Part shown: one piece after another, positions 16,395 to 25,150 of the stretch | Layout: every line of letters begins with the position of its first letter | How positions within the stretch are numbered: the first letter of the stretch is position 1 | DNA from: Marinoscillum sp049115815 | GTDB lineage: Bacteria > Bacteroidota > Bacteroidia > Cytophagales > Cyclobacteriaceae | Direction: 5' to 3' | Assembly: GCA_049115815.1 (NCBI GenBank) | Contig: JAGDZO010000019.1 | Location: 124,001-188,000, forward strand | DNA: 64,000 nt | Notes under the pieces: model-generated | Seen by the model: the letters and a program-made list of their open reading frames with translations, nothing else | Database searches by the model: none | What the model was told of the DNA's origin: nothing | Made by a program: the position numbers and the translations under genes

Positions 16395-17114
16395 ATGAAG
16401 CCAATCATTGACACCAAAGAAATAAAGAAGAGTTATGTAATGGGTAGTGAAACCATTCATGCACTCAAATCGATCTCCATTCAAATAGAAAAAGGAGAAT
16501 ATGTTGCATTTATGGGGCCTTCAGGATCTGGGAAATCTACCCTAATGAATATCATTGGCTGTCTAGATACTCCTTCCGAAGGAACATATATTTTGAATGA
16601 CAATGACGTAAGTGATCTCACCGAGAACGAATTGGCTGAAATCAGAAATAAAGAGATTGGCTTTGTCTTTCAGACATTCAACCTACTACCTAGAGCTTCA
16701 TCTCTCGAGAATGTATCTCTCCCGCTGATCTATGCAGGGTACAATAAAGAAGATCGCGATGAAAAAGCGCTGGCTGCTTTGGCTGGAGTTGGGCTTCAGG
16801 AAAGAGCCTACCACAAACCCAATGAGCTATCTGGAGGGCAACGCCAAAGAGTAGCCATAGCGCGCGCTTTGGTCAATGACCCAAGCATCATCCTAGCAGA
16901 TGAGCCTACTGGAAACCTCGATTCCAAAACATCTTATTCTATCATGGACCTGTTCGCTGAGCTCCATAATAAAGGGAACACCATCATTATGGTGACACAT
17001 GAGGAGGACATAGCAGAGTATGCGCATAGAATTATTAGACTAAGAGATGGTCTCATCGAATCTGATGTCCGCAATGAAAATGTACGACTCACCACTCCGG
17101 TCGAATTAGATTAA
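16395..17114 (+). CDS. ABC transporter ATP-binding protein, MacB/LolD type
   Basis: A 239-residue ATPase: Walker A GPSGSGKST, Q-loop FQTFNLLPR, signature LSGGQRQRVAIARAL, Walker B IILADEPTGNLD and the switch His in MVTHEED. The spacing and the NLLPRASSLENVSLPL stretch are typical of the MacB/LolD group that powers lipoprotein release or peptide/antibiotic export. No permease gene is adjacent, so its membrane partner is encoded elsewhere. The next gene begins two bases after the stop. Confidence 0.9.
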   Translation: MKPIIDTKEIKKSYVMGSETIHALKSISIQIEKGEYVAFMGPSGSGKSTLMNIIGCLDTPSEGTYILNDNDVSDLTENELAEIRNKEIGFVFQTFNLLPRASSLENVSLPLIYAGYNKEDRDEKALAALAGVGLQERAYHKPNELSGGQRQRVAIARALVNDPSIILADEPTGNLDSKTSYSIMDLFAELHNKGNTIIMVTHEEDIAEYAHRIIRLRDGLIESDVRNENVRLTTPVELD

Positions 17115-17116
17115 CC

Positions 17117-17674
17117 ATGAAACTGTATACCAAAACTGGAGACAAGGGGAAAACCTCTTTGTTAGGAGGTAAAAAAGTGTCCAAATCTCATCTACGAATA
17201 GACGCATATGGCAATGTAGATGAGCTCAATTCATTTGTCGGGCTACTCAAAGACCACAAAGATGTAGAAGCCAGAATAGGTAATCAGTTTTATTGGCTTC
17301 AGGAGAATTTATTTAGCATTGGTTCATTACTTGCGACAGAGCAAGGATTCAAAGGATTTGAACTCCCACAAGTCACCGAAGTTGAAATCAAACAACTAGA
17401 AGTTTGGATCGATAAGTATACTGGCGAATTGCCAGAATTAAAGAATTTTATTCTTCCAGGCGGTCACGAGGTTATATCTTTGTGTCACGTTTGCAGAACA
17501 GTTTGCAGACGGGCTGAACGAAGCATTGTAGCCTTGGCTGATGAGGAAGAAGTTGATGAATTGCTCATTAAATTCATGAATCGCCTGTCTGACTATTTCT
17601 TCGTGATGGCTCGAAAAATGGCTCAACTGCTGAACGTTCCGGAAACTCCCTGGAGTCCCGGCGACAATGATTAA
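17117..17674 (+). CDS. Cob(I)alamin adenosyltransferase, PduO type
   Basis: A 185-residue corrinoid adenosyltransferase that makes adenosylcobalamin from reduced corrinoid and ATP. The ATP-binding N-terminus KLYTKTGDKGKTSLLGG, the RIDAYGNVDELNSF segment and the later CRRAERSI and NRLSDYFFVMAR motifs are all in place. It is encoded between an ABC ATPase and ilvE, probably in one transcript, but no other cobalamin gene occurs in the window. Confidence 0.92.
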   Translation: MKLYTKTGDKGKTSLLGGKKVSKSHLRIDAYGNVDELNSFVGLLKDHKDVEARIGNQFYWLQENLFSIGSLLATEQGFKGFELPQVTEVEIKQLEVWIDKYTGELPELKNFILPGGHEVISLCHVCRTVCRRAERSIVALADEEEVDELLIKFMNRLSDYFFVMARKMAQLLNVPETPWSPGDND

Positions 17675-17694
17675 GAATTCTATTTTTTGCTGGT

Positions 17695-18759
17695 ATGACA
17701 GAGACCATGGACATCAAAATTACTCGAACCCAAAGTTCGAAACTTCAAAGTGCTGACTTAGAGAAACCGCAGTTTGGTTCGGTATACTCAGATCACATGT
17801 TTATTGTTGATTACAAAGACGGTGAGTGGAAAGACGCACGCATAGTCCCATACGGAGATTTGAGCATTTCTCCAGCCAATACCACACTGCACTATGCCTC
17901 TACTATTTTTGAAGGCCTCAAGGCCAATCGTTCGGTGGACGGTGATATTCTTGTGTTCAGGCCTGAGTCCAATGCCAGAAGGCTGCAGTTGAGTGCAGAT
18001 AGAATGTGCATGCCACGCGTTCCGGAAGAAATTTTCATGAACGGTCTTCGTGAGTTGCTTATGCTAGATAAGGATTGGGTTCCGAATGCAGAAGGTACAG
18101 CACTTTACATTCGACCATTGCAGTTGGCCATGGATCCTTATATAGGGATTCGTCCATCAGAGACTTATCAGTTTTTGATCATCACTGGTCCTGTAGGGGC
18201 ATACTACGCCAAGCCCGTAAAAGTGAAAATTGAGACAAATTACACACGAGCTGCTCAGGGTGGAACTGGCTTTGCCAAAACTGGGGGAAACTATGCCGCT
18301 GCCCTTAAACCTGCAGTAGATGCTCAAAAAGAAGGGTTTGACCAACTTATCTGGACTGATGCCAAAACCCACGAATTTGTAGAAGAAAGTGGCACCATGA
18401 ATTTGATGTTCGTGATCAACGATACATTGGTGACTGCTCCGGCTGGAGATACTATCCTTGACGGAATCACCCGTAATAGCATCATACAACTGGCGAAGGA
18501 TCAAGGAATGAAGGTAGAAGAAAGGCCAATCAGCGTTAAAGAAGTGATCTCCTCAATTCAAGATGGCAGTATGCAAGAAGCCTTCGGAGCAGGTACGGCA
18601 GCTACCGTAGCGCAGATCGAATTGATCCATCATGAAGGAATTAATTACCAACTCCCTCCTGTAGCTGAATGGAAGTACTCAAAAGGATTTTTGAATACCC
18701 TGAATAAGATCAAAATGGGTGAGATAGAAGATCCACACAATTGGATCTTCAAACTCTGA
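17695..18759 (+). CDS. ilvE: Branched-chain amino acid aminotransferase
   Basis: A 354-residue PLP enzyme of the class IV fold, of the longer type shared with eukaryotic BCAT proteins. The PLP Lys is expected in AKTGGNYAAAL, and the phosphate-binding and substrate region EESGTMNLMF and ILDGITRNSI are clear. It performs the last step of Val, Leu and Ile synthesis, or the first of their breakdown. It ends the 16.4-18.8 kb transcription unit, followed by an intrinsic terminator. Confidence 0.92.
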   Translation: MTETMDIKITRTQSSKLQSADLEKPQFGSVYSDHMFIVDYKDGEWKDARIVPYGDLSISPANTTLHYASTIFEGLKANRSVDGDILVFRPESNARRLQLSADRMCMPRVPEEIFMNGLRELLMLDKDWVPNAEGTALYIRPLQLAMDPYIGIRPSETYQFLIITGPVGAYYAKPVKVKIETNYTRAAQGGTGFAKTGGNYAAALKPAVDAQKEGFDQLIWTDAKTHEFVEESGTMNLMFVINDTLVTAPAGDTILDGITRNSIIQLAKDQGMKVEERPISVKEVISSIQDGSMQEAFGAGTAATVAQIELIHHEGINYQLPPVAEWKYSKGFLNTLNKIKMGEIEDPHNWIFKL

Positions 18760-18767
18760 CAAATTCC

Positions 18768-18793
18768 AAAGCAACCTCAAGTTGCTTTTTTTT
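18768..18793 (+). terminator. Intrinsic terminator after ilvE
   Basis: AAAGCAAC (18768-18775) pairs with GTTGCTTT (18781-18788) around CTCAA, and the T run continues to 18793. It separates ilvE from the convergent hemE. Confidence 0.85.
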
Positions 18794-18823
18794 AGCTTAG
18801 TTAATCCCTCGTTACTGAAGATT

Positions 18824-19846
18824 TTATCTGGCAGAATACTCCTTCACCGTATCGATAAAGCATTTCACATGATCAGGATTGGTGTCAGGGTAGACTCCAT
18901 GTCCAAGATTAGCTATATGTGAGTGACCTTCAAACTGATCCAACATTCGTTTGGCACTTGCCCTCACTTGACTCAGATCAGCGTAAAGAGCACATGGATC
19001 CATATTTCCTTGCAATGTTTTGTTAGGAAGAATGCTCCTCGCCTGCGCTACATCCATGTTCCAATCTAGCCCAACCGTATTGCACCTGATATCATTCATG
19101 TCAGCCAGAGCAAAATGTGCTCCTTTAGCAAATACTGTCACCGGCACCTCAGATATCGATTCAGATATCTTGGCTATGTACTGCATGGAGAATTCCTTGT
19201 ACTGCTCTGGGGGAAGCACCCCCGCCCATGAATCGAAAATCTGAACCATGTCCGCACCGGCGTTTATTTGACCTTTTAGATAAGCTATGGTGCTGTCTGA
19301 AATCATATTCAAAAGCTCATGAGCCAATGCTGGCTCAGTATATAGCATCTTGCGGGCTTTCGAAAAGGTCTTACTACCACTGCCCTCAATCATATAAGCG
19401 AATATTGTCCACGGGGCACCTGCAAAACCAATTATAGGCACACGCCCGGCTAGCTCTTTTTTAGTGATCTTAATGGCCTCAATGGTATAGGAAAGGTCGT
19501 CCGCACTTGCTACTTTCAGTGAATTTAGGTCAGCAGAAGATTGTACAGTCTTTCTAAAAACTGGCCCTGTCTTTTCTACCATTTCATAGGTCAACCCCAT
19601 GGCCTCTGGGATCACCAATATATCTGAAAAAATGATCGCGGCATCTACACCCAAAAGATCTACTGGCTGGATGGTCACTTCAGCAGCCAGTTCTGGTGTC
19701 TCTACCAATTCCTTAAATCCACTCAACTTCCCTCGCACAGCCCTGTATTCTGGCAATATTCTGCCTGCTTGGCGCATAACCCAGACGGGTGTTCTTTCCG
19801 TTTTTTCGCCTCTTGCGGCTCTTAAAATGAGATCATTTTTTAACAT
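18824..19846 (-). CDS. hemE: Uroporphyrinogen decarboxylase
   Basis: A 340-residue enzyme of normal length that removes four carboxyl groups from uroporphyrinogen III in haem synthesis. The N-terminal TPVWVMRQAGRILPEYR carries the conserved Arg pair, the Asp of IIFSDILVIPEAMG is in place, and GNMDPCALY and LGHGVYPDTNPDHV occur near the C-terminus. No other haem gene is adjacent. It is divergent from sdaA. A TATCTTTG box ends exactly four bases before the ATG, suggesting a leaderless mRNA. Confidence 0.95.
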   Translation of the reverse strand: MLKNDLILRAARGEKTERTPVWVMRQAGRILPEYRAVRGKLSGFKELVETPELAAEVTIQPVDLLGVDAAIIFSDILVIPEAMGLTYEMVEKTGPVFRKTVQSSADLNSLKVASADDLSYTIEAIKITKKELAGRVPIIGFAGAPWTIFAYMIEGSGSKTFSKARKMLYTEPALAHELLNMISDSTIAYLKGQINAGADMVQIFDSWAGVLPPEQYKEFSMQYIAKISESISEVPVTVFAKGAHFALADMNDIRCNTVGLDWNMDVAQARSILPNKTLQGNMDPCALYADLSQVRASAKRMLDQFEGHSHIANLGHGVYPDTNPDHVKCFIDTVKEYSAR

Positions 19847-19850
19847 GGCG

Positions 19851-19858
19851 CAAAGATA
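19851..19858 (-). promoter_or_regulatory. -7 box of hemE, four bases from the start codon
   Basis: TATCTTTG on the minus strand (19858-19851) matches TAnnTTTG exactly; CGCC follows, then the hemE ATG at 19846. No clear -33 TTG is seen 19-21 bases upstream. Confidence 0.55.
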
Positions 19859-19950
19859 TATTTTGAAGAACTAAAGGTTTAGGGTTTTGAAGATGATTGT
19901 TATTTGAGCTGGCTTTCAGATACCTTTACATCAGCCCAAACAACAACCCT

Positions 19951-20859
19951 ATGAGTATTCTTTTCGACAGTTTTGAAGAATGGCGTTCCTATTGTAAAAC
20001 AGAAAACCAACCTCTTTTTGAGCCGGTACTCAGATATGAGATTGACCAAAGAGGAGCTTCGGAAGCACATATTTGGGAAGGTCTGGAGAAAGCATATGCA
20101 GTGATGAAAGAAGCTGTGCAAACAGGCCTAACAAAGGAGATGAATTCATTTTCGGGAATGATCCAGAGTGGTGCAAAAAAAGTAGCCAATCATCCGACCG
20201 CTGTTCTATCCCTAGACTTTCAAAAGTTGATATCACGAGCCCTGGCTGCCAAAGAAGTCAATTCCTGCATGGGAAAGGTAGTAGCAGCCCCTACCGCTGG
20301 TGCATCCGGAATTTTGCCCGGCACAATGGTCACTCTTCAGGAGATTCACAAATTAAATGATCGTACGATTCATGAGGGGCTTTTGATCGGGGCTGGTGTG
20401 GCTCTTATTCTTGAAAGGAGGGCTTCCATCTCAGGTGCAGTAGGAGGATGCCAAGCCGAGACAGGGTCAGCTGCCGCCATGGCTTCAGCCGCAATTGTCT
20501 ATGCTTTGGGAGGCACCATTGATCAGGCTTTTAATGCTGTAGCCATCACCATTCAGTGTATGCTCGGTTTGGTCTGCGATCCAGTAGCCGGTCTGGTAGA
20601 AATCCCCTGCGTAGTGCGAAACGCCAGCGCTGCTGCCATAGCCAACTCTTCTGCTCAGATAGCCATAGCTGATGTAAGTCCCGTGATTCCAGTAGATGAA
20701 TGTGTGGACGCTATGGGAGAAATTGGTCAAAGTATGGAATCCAAATACAAGGAAACAGCTCTTGGTGGGCTAGCAGCTACTCCTACAGGGCAAGCTATTT
20801 CCATGAGAGTACTTATTCAGGATATTGAAATGCTAGATGATGAGGAGGATGTCAAATAA
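19951..20859 (+). CDS. sdaA: L-serine dehydratase, iron-sulfur type, alpha chain
   Basis: A 302-residue protein matching the alpha (catalytic) part of Fe-S L-serine ammonia-lyase, which turns serine into pyruvate and ammonia. The family segments APTAGASGILPGTM, GGCQAETGSAAAMASAA and GLVCDPVAGLVEIPCVVRN are present, with the Cys residues that hold the 4Fe-4S cluster. No beta-chain gene is next to it, so the partner is elsewhere or absent. The ATG at 19951 (MSILFDSFEEW) is preferred to one 18 codons upstream. Its last eight bases overlap the convergent gene. Confidence 0.9.
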   Translation: MSILFDSFEEWRSYCKTENQPLFEPVLRYEIDQRGASEAHIWEGLEKAYAVMKEAVQTGLTKEMNSFSGMIQSGAKKVANHPTAVLSLDFQKLISRALAAKEVNSCMGKVVAAPTAGASGILPGTMVTLQEIHKLNDRTIHEGLLIGAGVALILERRASISGAVGGCQAETGSAAAMASAAIVYALGGTIDQAFNAVAITIQCMLGLVCDPVAGLVEIPCVVRNASAAAIANSSAQIAIADVSPVIPVDECVDAMGEIGQSMESKYKETALGGLAATPTGQAISMRVLIQDIEMLDDEEDVK

Positions 20860-21316
20860 TACCCCATGCTTGCAATTGATCTCCCGCATACTTCACGGCT
20901 AGAGTAAGGACAACAGACCAAAACACTCCAAAAATCCACATCCACTTGATGATCTCTTTGCTTTTGCCCTTGAAGGCATTTGCCAAAATAGCACCTCCGG
21001 GGGGTGAGAGCAAGATAGGTGTCAAAAACGCAATTCCCGGCACTCCATACTTTCTGAAGATTTTTACAAACTTCCTTTTCTTAGGTGAAAAGACTTTTCT
21101 CGGCTTTTTTCGAAACGAAAACCTCCTGAAAATAATCCTCATTCCTTCGCCAAAATACGTCAGTAAATAAACAGTGGTCATCATCCCAAGTACGGAAACA
21201 CCAATAGTCTCAAGCACCGAAAAACCATAAGCAAGCCCAAGCGTAGGGCCAAAAATGATTTTGACAGAGCTTAAGGCAAATACCATCAAATACTTCAAGA
21301 ATAAAGGCATCTCCAT
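20852..21316 (-). CDS. Small multi-drug export-like membrane protein (COG2426 type)
   Basis: About 154 residues with three to four hydrophobic segments, a basic middle loop (RRFSFRKKPRKVFSPKKRK) and the stretch RKYGVPGIAFLTPILLSPPGG, which resembles the family of putative small multi-drug export proteins. Function is not demonstrated for the family. The ATG at 21316 is preferred, because the earlier in-frame start at 21400 adds a polar, Cys-rich leader that overlaps the promoter and start of the divergent peptidase gene. Confidence 0.55.
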   Translation of the reverse strand: MEMPLFLKYLMVFALSSVKIIFGPTLGLAYGFSVLETIGVSVLGMMTTVYLLTYFGEGMRIIFRRFSFRKKPRKVFSPKKRKFVKIFRKYGVPGIAFLTPILLSPPGGAILANAFKGKSKEIIKWMWIFGVFWSVVLTLAVKYAGDQLQAWGII

Positions 21317-21378
21317 GTTCAGCAATTTGCACCCGAATTTATACGTATTTTTATGAGTAGTGGTCCATCTGATACACA

Positions 21379-21386
21379 TATCTTTG
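21379..21386 (+). promoter_or_regulatory. -7 box upstream of the M42-like peptidase gene
   Basis: TATCTTTG matches the consensus exactly and ends 13 bases before the ATG at 21400. A -33 element is not evident. Confidence 0.5.
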
Positions 21387-21399
21387 CATCTCTCTACCA

Positions 21400-22308
21400 A
21401 TGAAACTACTCCAACAACTTATAGACATTGCATCCCCATCAGGGAGTGAATATTTGATGAAGGATTTTTTGATAGACTACATCAAAAAGCATGCTCAAGA
21501 TTGGGCTGTAGAGCCCAAAATCATATCCACACCCGAGCTTCAAGACAATCTTATCGTGGTATTTGGCGAACCAAGAACCGCCATCTTTGCTCATATGGAC
21601 ACTATCGGATTCACTGTGAGATATCAGGATCAATTAGTTCCGATAGGTGGACCAGATGTAGAGTCCGGGTATGATTTGGTAGGTAAAGACGCACTAGGAA
21701 CCATCCAATGCAAACTTCGAGTTGACGAAGACAACCTATTTTATGATTTTCCCCGTGCAATAGAAACTGGCACCACACTGACTTGGCAACCCAACTTACA
21801 TATATCGGACGAATATATTCAAGGTCCATACATGGACAATAGATTGGGTATCTACAACGCCCTGAAGGTGGCCGAAACGTTACAAGATGGGGTTTTGGTC
21901 TTCTCGTCATTCGAAGAACACGGTGGCGGATCTGTTCCGATGCTGGTCAAATATTTAGCTGAAAACTTTTCGATCAAGCAAGCGCTCATCTCAGATATTA
22001 CCTGGGTGACTGAAGGGGTTCAGCATGGCGGAGGGGTCGCCATTTCTATGAGAGACAGACACATCCCAAGAAAACTTTTTCTCAATAAAATCCTTGAACT
22101 AGCCGACAGTTCTGGCATTCAATATCAATTAGAAGTGGAAGGCTCTGGGTCTAGTGATGGTCGTGAAGTGCACTTCTCACCTTACCCGATTGATTGGATA
22201 TTTATAGGTGCCCCTGAAGACAATGTACATTCGCCCAATGAGAAAGTACACATCAAAGATCTGACGAGCATGATAGCCATGTACAGCTTCCTGATGGCCG
22301 AATTATGA
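21400..22308 (+). CDS. M42-like metallo-aminopeptidase
   Basis: A 302-residue di-metal peptidase. Visible ligands and catalytic residues: His-Asp in IFAHMDTIGF, Asp in YMDNRLGIYNAL, Glu-Glu in SSFEEHGG, Asp in ISDITWV, and the C-terminal His in NVHSPNEKVHI. These correspond to the M42 aminopeptidase/glucanase family (closely related M18/M20/M28 folds), somewhat shorter than the usual 350 residues. It probably trims cytoplasmic peptides. The stop overlaps the hpt start by four bases (ATGA). Confidence 0.82.
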   Translation: MKLLQQLIDIASPSGSEYLMKDFLIDYIKKHAQDWAVEPKIISTPELQDNLIVVFGEPRTAIFAHMDTIGFTVRYQDQLVPIGGPDVESGYDLVGKDALGTIQCKLRVDEDNLFYDFPRAIETGTTLTWQPNLHISDEYIQGPYMDNRLGIYNALKVAETLQDGVLVFSSFEEHGGGSVPMLVKYLAENFSIKQALISDITWVTEGVQHGGGVAISMRDRHIPRKLFLNKILELADSSGIQYQLEVEGSGSSDGREVHFSPYPIDWIFIGAPEDNVHSPNEKVHIKDLTSMIAMYSFLMAEL

Positions 22309-22850
22309 CAGAGCAATTCATTAAGCTACATGATAAGGAATTCGAATTATTCCTTTCAGGTGAAGAAATTGGTCAGGCCATAGCTAAGTTGGCAGAGCAA
22401 CTCAACAAAGACTACCTAGATAAGGAAGTGGTGATCATTGGTGTTTTGGATGGAGTATTTATGCTATTGGGTGATCTACTAAAGAAATTGCATTTCAATA
22501 TTTCTGTTGAGCTGATCAAGCTTAAATCTTATGCTGACATGAAGAGTTCCGGCCAAATCAACGAACTTATAGGTTTGACTCAAAAATTGACGAATAAGGA
22601 AGTCCTGTTGGTGGAAGACATCATCGATACTGGCTTGACAGTGAGTCACGCTCAAGAATTGATAAGAGCCCAGCGGCCAACATCGCTCAAAATATTGACC
22701 TTACTCATTAAAAAAGAGGTTTTTAAGGATCGCTTCCCTATTGACTATTATGGTATTGACATTCCGAATAGATTTGTGGTCGGATATGGAATGGATCACA
22801 ATGGCTTAGGTCGACAACTCGGATCCATTTACGTTGTAAAAGAAGATTAG
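22305..22850 (+). CDS. hpt: Hypoxanthine phosphoribosyltransferase
   Basis: A 181-residue purine salvage enzyme that makes IMP or GMP from the free base and PRPP. The PRPP loop VLLVEDIIDTGLTVSHA is intact, VVIIGVLDGVFML precedes it, and KLKSYADMKSSG matches the flexible loop. It lies in an M42 peptidase-hpt-adk-obg gene row common in Bacteroidota. Its TAG stop lies inside an 18-bp palindrome. Confidence 0.93.
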   Translation: MTEQFIKLHDKEFELFLSGEEIGQAIAKLAEQLNKDYLDKEVVIIGVLDGVFMLLGDLLKKLHFNISVELIKLKSYADMKSSGQINELIGLTQKLTNKEVLLVEDIIDTGLTVSHAQELIRAQRPTSLKILTLLIKKEVFKDRFPIDYYGIDIPNRFVVGYGMDHNGLGRQLGSIYVVKED

Positions 22851-22863
22851 ACTTAAGTCTAAT
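22846..22863. repeat. 18-bp perfect palindrome between hpt and adk
   Basis: ATTAGACTTAAGTCTAAT is its own reverse complement and includes the hpt stop codon. It is too short and without a T tract to be a good terminator; a protein-binding site in front of adk is possible. Confidence 0.55.
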
Positions 22864-22898
22864 AAACTATATTTAGATACAAACAAGAAGATTTTAAC

Positions 22899-23474
22899 AT
22901 GCTGAACATTGTATTATTTGGCCCTCCAGGAGCTGGGAAAGGAACTCAAAGTGAAAAGATCATTGATTCTTTCCAACTTGAACATATTGCTACCGGTGAT
23001 CTTTTCCGAAAACATTTGGGTGAAGGCACAGAGCTTGGCAATCTGGCAAAGAAATACATGAACGAAGGTCGTTTGGTTCCGGACGAAGTAGTGATTGGGA
23101 TGGTGGAAAGCAGAATCCAAGAATCACTGGATGCCAAAGGTTTTATTTTTGATGGTTTTCCACGCACTATCAATCAAGCAGGTGCTCTTGACGAAATGTT
23201 GAAAGCACATAATATCAGCATCACTGGAATGATCGCCTTGGAAGTGCCGTTTGATGAACTCAGAACGAGAATCAAAGAACGCGCAAAAACTTCTGGCCGT
23301 GCAGATGATCAAGACGATGACAAGATTTCAACACGTATCTCCGTGTATGAAAACGAAACCGCACCAGTGGCGGAGTATTACAAAGAGCAAGGAAAATTTA
23401 AAGGAATCAATGGAGTAGGGTCAATCGAAGACATCTTCACCGAAATTTCGAAAGCAATCAATAGCTTAAGCTAA
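22899..23474 (+). CDS. adk: Adenylate kinase
   Basis: A 191-residue short-form adenylate kinase (without the zinc LID). P-loop GPPGAGKGTQ, the AMP-binding TGDLFR and GFPRTINQA, and the LID-flanking RADDQDDDKISTR are clear. It interconverts ATP, ADP and AMP. It is followed by obg only three bases after its stop, so the two genes are cotranscribed. Confidence 0.96.
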   Translation: MLNIVLFGPPGAGKGTQSEKIIDSFQLEHIATGDLFRKHLGEGTELGNLAKKYMNEGRLVPDEVVIGMVESRIQESLDAKGFIFDGFPRTINQAGALDEMLKAHNISITGMIALEVPFDELRTRIKERAKTSGRADDQDDDKISTRISVYENETAPVAEYYKEQGKFKGINGVGSIEDIFTEISKAINSLS

Positions 23475-23477
23475 AAC

Positions 23478-24461
23478 ATGGATTCTAACTTCATTGACTA
23501 TGTCAAGCTGTATGCCCGATCGGGTGATGGTGGGGCTGGTTCTGTACATTTCAGAAGAGAAAAATTTGTTCCGAAAGGTGGCCCAGATGGTGGCGATGGA
23601 GGTAGAGGAGGCCACATTATTCTGAGAGGCAACAACCAGATGTGGACGTTGCTTCATCTAAAATACAGAAAGCATATCAAAGCCAATCATGGTGGCAATG
23701 GAGAAGGCGGCAATCGATCAGGACTTACCGCAGAGGACATCTACCTGGACGTGCCTATAGGCACCATAGCTAGAGATACGGAAACAGGAGAAGTATTGCT
23801 CGAAATCATGGAGCATGGAGAGGAAGTCATACTACTTCCTGGCGGAATGGGTGGCCAAGGGAATTCGCATTTTAAGAACTCCACCAACCAAGCGCCGAGA
23901 TATGCTCAGCCAGGCATAGAGGGAGTGGAAAAATGGGTGATTTTGGAGCTTAAGATCCTGGCAGATGTAGGTTTAGTTGGCTTCCCTAATGCCGGAAAAT
24001 CAACACTACTATCTGTAATTTCAGCAGCCAAGCCAGAGATTGCTGATTATGCATTCACCACCCTTGTTCCCAATCTTGGTGTAGTACCCTATCGTGATGA
24101 TCGATCTTTTGTAGTGGCGGATATTCCGGGAATTATAGAAGGTGCCGCAGAGGGAAAAGGGCTGGGTATTAGATTTTTAAGACACATTGAGCGTAACCCA
24201 ATGTTGCTCTTTCTCATACCTACTGACTCCAAAGACATAAAAACGGAATACGAAATCTTGCTGGGAGAACTAGAGAAATACAATCCAGAACTACTAGATA
24301 AGGATCGCCTCCTGGCTATATCTAAGTCAGATATGATAGACGAAGAGTTGATGCAAGAAATGGAAGAGGAACTACCAGACGTTCCATATGTATTCATATC
24401 TAGCCTAACTAACTACGGCATTCAGACTCTCAAAGACAGAGTTTGGCAGATGCTGAACTAG
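23478..24461 (+). CDS. obg: GTPase Obg/CgtA
   Basis: A 327-residue GTPase. The glycine-rich Obg domain occupies about 1-160 (FVPKGGPDGGDGGRGGH), then the G domain: G1 GFPNAGKST, G2 with ADYAFTT, G3 DIPG, G4 with SKSD and G5 ISS. The variable C-terminal OCT domain is missing, as in other Bacteroidota. Obg binds the 50S subunit and links ribosome assembly to stress responses. Confidence 0.95.
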   Translation: MDSNFIDYVKLYARSGDGGAGSVHFRREKFVPKGGPDGGDGGRGGHIILRGNNQMWTLLHLKYRKHIKANHGGNGEGGNRSGLTAEDIYLDVPIGTIARDTETGEVLLEIMEHGEEVILLPGGMGGQGNSHFKNSTNQAPRYAQPGIEGVEKWVILELKILADVGLVGFPNAGKSTLLSVISAAKPEIADYAFTTLVPNLGVVPYRDDRSFVVADIPGIIEGAAEGKGLGIRFLRHIERNPMLLFLIPTDSKDIKTEYEILLGELEKYNPELLDKDRLLAISKSDMIDEELMQEMEEELPDVPYVFISSLTNYGIQTLKDRVWQMLN

Positions 24462-24486
24462 TTGATTTCATACACTCATCTGATTT

Positions 24487-24501
24487 CTGACAAGTTGTCA
24501 G
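24487..24501. promoter_or_regulatory. 7-bp dyad upstream of grpE-dnaJ
   Basis: CTGACAA-G-TTGTCAG is a perfect dyad 62 bases before the grpE ATG. The half-site TTGTCA recurs at 24525-24530 (with TTTG following), and TTGTCT at about 24540. The last copy gives TGTCTTTG, one mismatch from a -7 box. Candidate heat-shock control region; inference. Confidence 0.4.
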
Positions 24502-24563
24502 CACATGCTCATTTGGCAAAGAAATTGTCATTTGCGAATTGTCTTTGAAAAGATCAAAATATC

Positions 24564-25148
24564 ATGCAAAAAGAAAAAGTAGAAGAAAAAGATAAAGAAC
24601 AAGAAGAGGCTGTGGCGCAGGAGCAAAGCGAGGAGACTACCGATAAGGTAGAAGGTGCTGCCGATAATGAAGAGGAAAAAGCCGAAGAAAAAGAAGAATT
24701 ATCCGCAGAAGAAAAGCTACAGTCTGAATTAACTGAGTCTAAAGACAAATACTTAAGACTCTATTCTGAATTTGAAAACTTCAGAAGAAGAACCGCTAAA
24801 GAAAAAATCGATCTCATTGGCTCAGCCAATAAAGATTTGATGGAAAACTTAGTCCCTGTCTTGGATGATTTCGAAAGAGCGATGAATGCCATGGGTGAAG
24901 ATGATGCAGCCAAGGAAGGAACAGAGCTTATTTATAACAAATTCAAAAAAGTTCTAGAGACTAAGGGACTTAAGAAAATGGAGGTAAAAAAAGGCGATGA
25001 CTTCAATGATGATTTTCATGAAGCCATCACTCAAATACCGGCCGAGGAAGAATTAGCTGGAAAAGTGGTGGATGTAGTCGAAAATGGCTACTTCCTGGGA
25101 GAAAAAATCGTTCGTTTCGCCAAGGTAGTCACTGGCGCAAAATCATAA
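24564..25148 (+). CDS. grpE: Nucleotide exchange factor GrpE
   Basis: A 194-residue protein with a very acidic, Glu/Lys-rich N-terminal coil (about 1-60), a long coiled coil containing SEFENFRRRTAKEK, and the C-terminal beta domain ending VVENGYFLGEKIVRFAKVVT, which touches DnaK. It releases ADP from DnaK. It lies two bases before dnaJ, and the pair forms an operon, without dnaK. Confidence 0.94.
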   Translation: MQKEKVEEKDKEQEEAVAQEQSEETTDKVEGAADNEEEKAEEKEELSAEEKLQSELTESKDKYLRLYSEFENFRRRTAKEKIDLIGSANKDLMENLVPVLDDFERAMNAMGEDDAAKEGTELIYNKFKKVLETKGLKKMEVKKGDDFNDDFHEAITQIPAEEELAGKVVDVVENGYFLGEKIVRFAKVVTGAKS

Positions 25149-25150
25149 TC

